Below are positions 61,287 to 64,000 of a stretch of DNA of 64,000 nucleotides, piece after piece. The notes beneath the pieces were generated by a model, which was not told the DNA's origin, ran no database searches, and saw only the letters and a list, made by a program, of their open reading frames with translations. The position numbers and the translations under genes were made by a program. The stretch's first letter is position 1. Every line of letters starts with the position of its first letter. This stretch comes from Auriscalpium vulgare (Eukaryota > Basidiomycota > Agaricomycetes > Russulales > Auriscalpiaceae). The stretch spans positions 186,001 through 250,000 of the forward strand of contig JAHBBC010000002.1 of the NCBI GenBank assembly GCA_019915015.1, written 5' to 3'.

Positions 61287-61965
61287 CTCGCGATTAGAAT
61301 GCTTTCCATCTCGTGAAATGGAGACCATACGCGATCGTGCGAAGTTGCGGGCGACATTTCTGGCACCTCACAGACATCACGACAGGAAAGATTTTGTGGT
61401 GTCCGCCCGCGAATTTTTGAGGGCGACGTGGGCATCGAAAAGGCTGTTCTACGGTGAAGAAAGGCGTCAGGAAGAGCACAGGCAGGATAGGCCGTCGATG
61501 TACTGAGCACAACGACGTGCGCGAAGAGGGAGCAGCAGCAAACGTCACGGTTGCGGATGGAGAGGATGGAGAGGATGTCGCGATCCTTCCTGTCGAGGTT
61601 GTACGAAACACTGATGGGTATGAGGGCGGCACAGGTGAGGAGGGAGATGAGGAGGAAGATCCAGCACATCGTGCATAGGAAGCGGAGGAAGGTCGCAGCG
61701 TCCAAGCCGATCATGTCGACAAGTTCTGGCTTCTTGGTGTGTAAGAGAGGCGAGTCCAACCAAGTATGTGATTGGAGATGCGTGGTTGCTTCCTGTCGCC
61801 GCCGTGGTACTTAACTTTGAGCTCATACACGACCAAAGAAGCCATCGATAGAGAGTCCCGAGGCCCGTGACAAAAGAAACGCACCTTGTTGTTTGGCCGT
61901 AGAACATTGAAGACAATGACAGTCACCGCCAGATGTCCCACGTCAGCTGGCATACCGTCGCACAA
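61287..61965 (-). pseudogene. CSC1/DUF221 (osmosensitive calcium channel) N-terminal fragment
   Basis: Minus-strand segments read VTVIVFNVLRPNNK, then after an intron LKVKYHGGDRKQPRISNHIL and GW, then DSPLLHTKKPELVDMIGLDA and ATFLRFLCTMCWIFLLISLL, TCAALIPISVSYNL, DILSILSIRN and ESILIAR. This is the order of the first cytosolic loop and TM region of CSC1/RSN1-type channels (RPxxK, GW..PLLHTKEPELVDKIGLDAxxFLRFLR in the family). One base is missing between GWT and PLLHT (near 61750), and no cytosolic RRM-like domain or later TM helices follow, so the gene is truncated. In intact form such proteins are plasma-membrane, calcium-permeable channels. Confidence 0.65.
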
Positions 61966-62928
61966 TCACTACATGGGCACGCACCGAAAAAGCAACCATG
62001 AGGGCCAAGTGGGCCCCGACAGCTGCAGGCACCAGCGTCCGCTGATGGGCGTCCAACTGATAGTGAGGCGGATATATACTGATATCCAATCCTCAGAGCG
62101 CAGTAGTGAACGTATCAATTTGAGGGAGTGCAGTCAGGGTCCCGAGACTACGCACGGCAAATCCTGCTCGGTGTACGAGTGTGACACGATGACTAGGACT
62201 TGGATCGGAGGGCGCGAGAGGCTGGGGGAGAGGACAATAGTGCGCGGGCTAGACACGGCACGGATCACCGAAATGATGCAGTGCTGGAGACGCGACGGGC
62301 AAGCTCCCAAGAATGTGTCACGGAAGCTAGGAATGTCGGAGGGGACGCAAGGACTATTTCGACAGTTGAAGGGGAATTACGCAGCGGTGGCAATGGTCGG
62401 GGGAATATATCGAGGACGAGAGGGACGAAGTACGAGGCGGTGACGAAGGAACTAGAGGGGCGTATATAAGCCTGATCTCTGTGTTGAAGGTGCGGGGTGT
62501 CGAGGGAGAGAGTGGTGAGGCGTAGGGAGATTTCGAAGGGCAAGAGGGGATTTGTCGAGGGTCGTGGTATTGATATTCGTATTGATATTGCGGCGTGGTA
62601 TTGGTGTCAAAGTTTCGTGCGTCTAAGAGCTAGAGCGACGGGTTGTGGTGAAGTCAGGCCACTTCAGAAGCTCTTTCGAGATCCTGAGTACGAGGGGGAA
62701 TAGTAACTTGTTATTTCGTCTTCTAGCGACTCAGAACTATTTGTACGACAAGCGAGTCAAAATCCGTATAGTACGGACGTTGACATAGGAAGACAAATAC
62801 GATCTAAAACACGGAAGATGTGGGTCAGATATCATGGGGTGTACGAAGTGGACGCGGGGGAGTGAGTATATGAAGGATGTGGCAAGAGAGGATCGTTGAA
62901 TTAAGGGATGGTTTAGGTTTAGTTCCAA

Positions 62929-62987
62929 CTTACGATCGCCGCTAGGGGGCGAAGTGCGTTAAGCGCGGCTAGCGCTTAGATCGTAAG
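62929..62987. repeat. inverted repeat / hairpin
   Basis: CTTACGATC (62929-62937) and GATCGTAAG (62979-62987) are perfect reverse complements. An inner stem TAAGCGC (62960-62966) pairs with GCGCTTA (62972-62978) over a 5-base loop. Confidence 0.65.
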
Positions 62988-63219
62988 GCGCTGGTGGTGT
63001 ATCATAAAGTTGAGTAGGGTATCCAATGTATTCCGAGTGTAAATTGAAGGGAGGGACGTACGACGGGCGGTCTTGGCTCGCTGTGTAGCGCTCCTGCCTA
63101 TCTCGGACGGCTGTGGATTAACGTAGGCGGGACCGTATCGTGGATCGAGATGTGGGGAATATCGAGGAATTGGGGGACGCAGAAGGGAGGTGTGATTGAC
63201 AGCGGCGCATCACGGCGGG

Positions 63220-63301
63220 GAAGGATTGTGGCGTGTGGCTCCGAGTCAGATAGCCGCTGTGTGACTGCTGTGCGGGGCCGAAGGATTGTGGCGTGTGGCT
63301 C
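63220..63301 (+). repeat. 22-bp direct repeat, two copies 60 bp apart
   Basis: The sequence starting GAAGGATTGTGGCGTG occurs at 63220-63241 and again, identically, at 63280-63301. Confidence 0.75.
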
Positions 63302-64000
63302 GGGGCGCTTGGTGGGGCGTGTAGGCTATTTTGAGTGCGTTTGGGGCGCTTTCGATAGACGCTGCGGGGTGGTAGTGAAACCTGATGGTGCAGACCGAGG
63401 CTGGCGGGCTGAGGTCACGTGATTTTGGAAGATGCCGAAAATGCCAAAAGTCGGGGGTTTCTCCGCTAGACGGCTGGGCAGGCGTATCACCGTGAGTCTG
63501 TGCTCTCCGAGATAACCTCGCTGATGCCGGACACGATGGTCTATAGCAATGCCTGACAGGCCAGGTGGTGGTTCGTTATGGGGTATCGGGTACAGTGAGT
63601 GAGCCGCCTGAGTGTTGAAGGCAGAAAAGATGTTGTGGAGAAAGGAAAGGCGTGTCAGTCGGACAGCCGGCGCTGAGAGTCGGAGGTGGCAACGGCAGCG
63701 GGCCGAAAGAGCCGGCCGGGCAAGTCTGTTCACGGTACGATATCCTTCGTACCTCAAGAATCGCAACTCGCTGGGTACTGACTGGGTACTGAAATTTGGT
63801 TTGCCAGTAGTGCCACCAATGTCCGTGGCCGACATCTGTGCGCCAATGTGTAGTTCAGCACGCCACACAAATACCATTTATGTATATGCAGCATGGCATA
63901 CAAAGGAGATGCATAGATAGCTCAATACACATATTGAAATAATCAGCCGTGCGAGACCGCAACGCTACACGCTGACAATCGCGACGGCGGGAAATGGGCG

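Larger units (their letters stand above)
61966..64000. other. 2-kb region without recognisable gene
   Basis: Purine-rich on the plus strand (many GAGG, GGGG words at 62.2-62.7 and 63.1-63.4 kb). Open frames are short and without conserved motifs. It contains a hairpin at 62929-62987 and a short direct repeat at 63220-63301. Probably repeat-derived or regulatory sequence. Confidence 0.4.

Overview
The window is nuclear DNA from a filamentous basidiomycete, most likely an Agaricomycete. Genes are dense and mostly intron-rich, with many 45-65 bp GT..AG introns. The housekeeping proteins are of fungal type, and the transposons and repeat ORFs resemble families common in Agaricomycetes. The species cannot be named from the sequence alone.

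Layout. 1-8.1 kb: 3' end of a CNOT9/Caf40 gene, an MSC2-type zinc transporter with a scrambled core exon, and a Zn2Cys6 transcription factor. 9.9-15.2 kb: a complete hAT transposon (copy 1) with a perfect 8-bp target duplication. 15.3-17.7 kb: a coiled-coil protein and ribosomal protein eL43. 18.09-24.93 kb: a second, unrelated DNA transposon (P-element-like) with 32-bp terminal inverted repeats and a perfect 8-bp duplication. 25.3-46.9 kb: a compact housekeeping block, largely of divergent pairs sharing 170-270 bp promoters: ARP2, ZPR1, an MDR oxidoreductase, NUP35/53, a UDP-sugar transporter, a YANK kinase, guanylate kinase, a CCDC90/DUF1640 protein, RPT2, myosin light chain, MAK16, SUR2, a YUH1-type hydrolase and MSRB. 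46.99-52.33 kb: hAT copy 2, nearly identical to copy 1 but without a target duplication. 52.3-57.6 kb: PRP40 and CCZ1. 57.6-64 kb: a repeat-rich tail with an inverted repeat flanking a truncated DUF6589-like ORF, a CSC1-like pseudogene and about 2 kb with no recognisable gene.

The most unusual content is in the two large DNA transposons. In both, a Ulp1-type (C48, SUMO-protease-like) cysteine peptidase module lies upstream of the transposase on the same strand. In the hAT element, one 62-bp intron joins the peptidase exon to the zinc-finger/transposase exon in frame, which implies a peptidase-transposase fusion protein. The two hAT copies appear to differ only by small indels, and different indels break the reading frame in each copy. 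Copy 2 abuts PRP40, and its terminal repeat supplies the last 17 codons and the stop of that gene.

All coordinates and motifs were read by eye. Exon borders are proposals from splice signals and family conservation, without alignments or transcript data. Homopolymer-type indels in the transposons and in the zinc transporter could be real decay or residual sequencing error.
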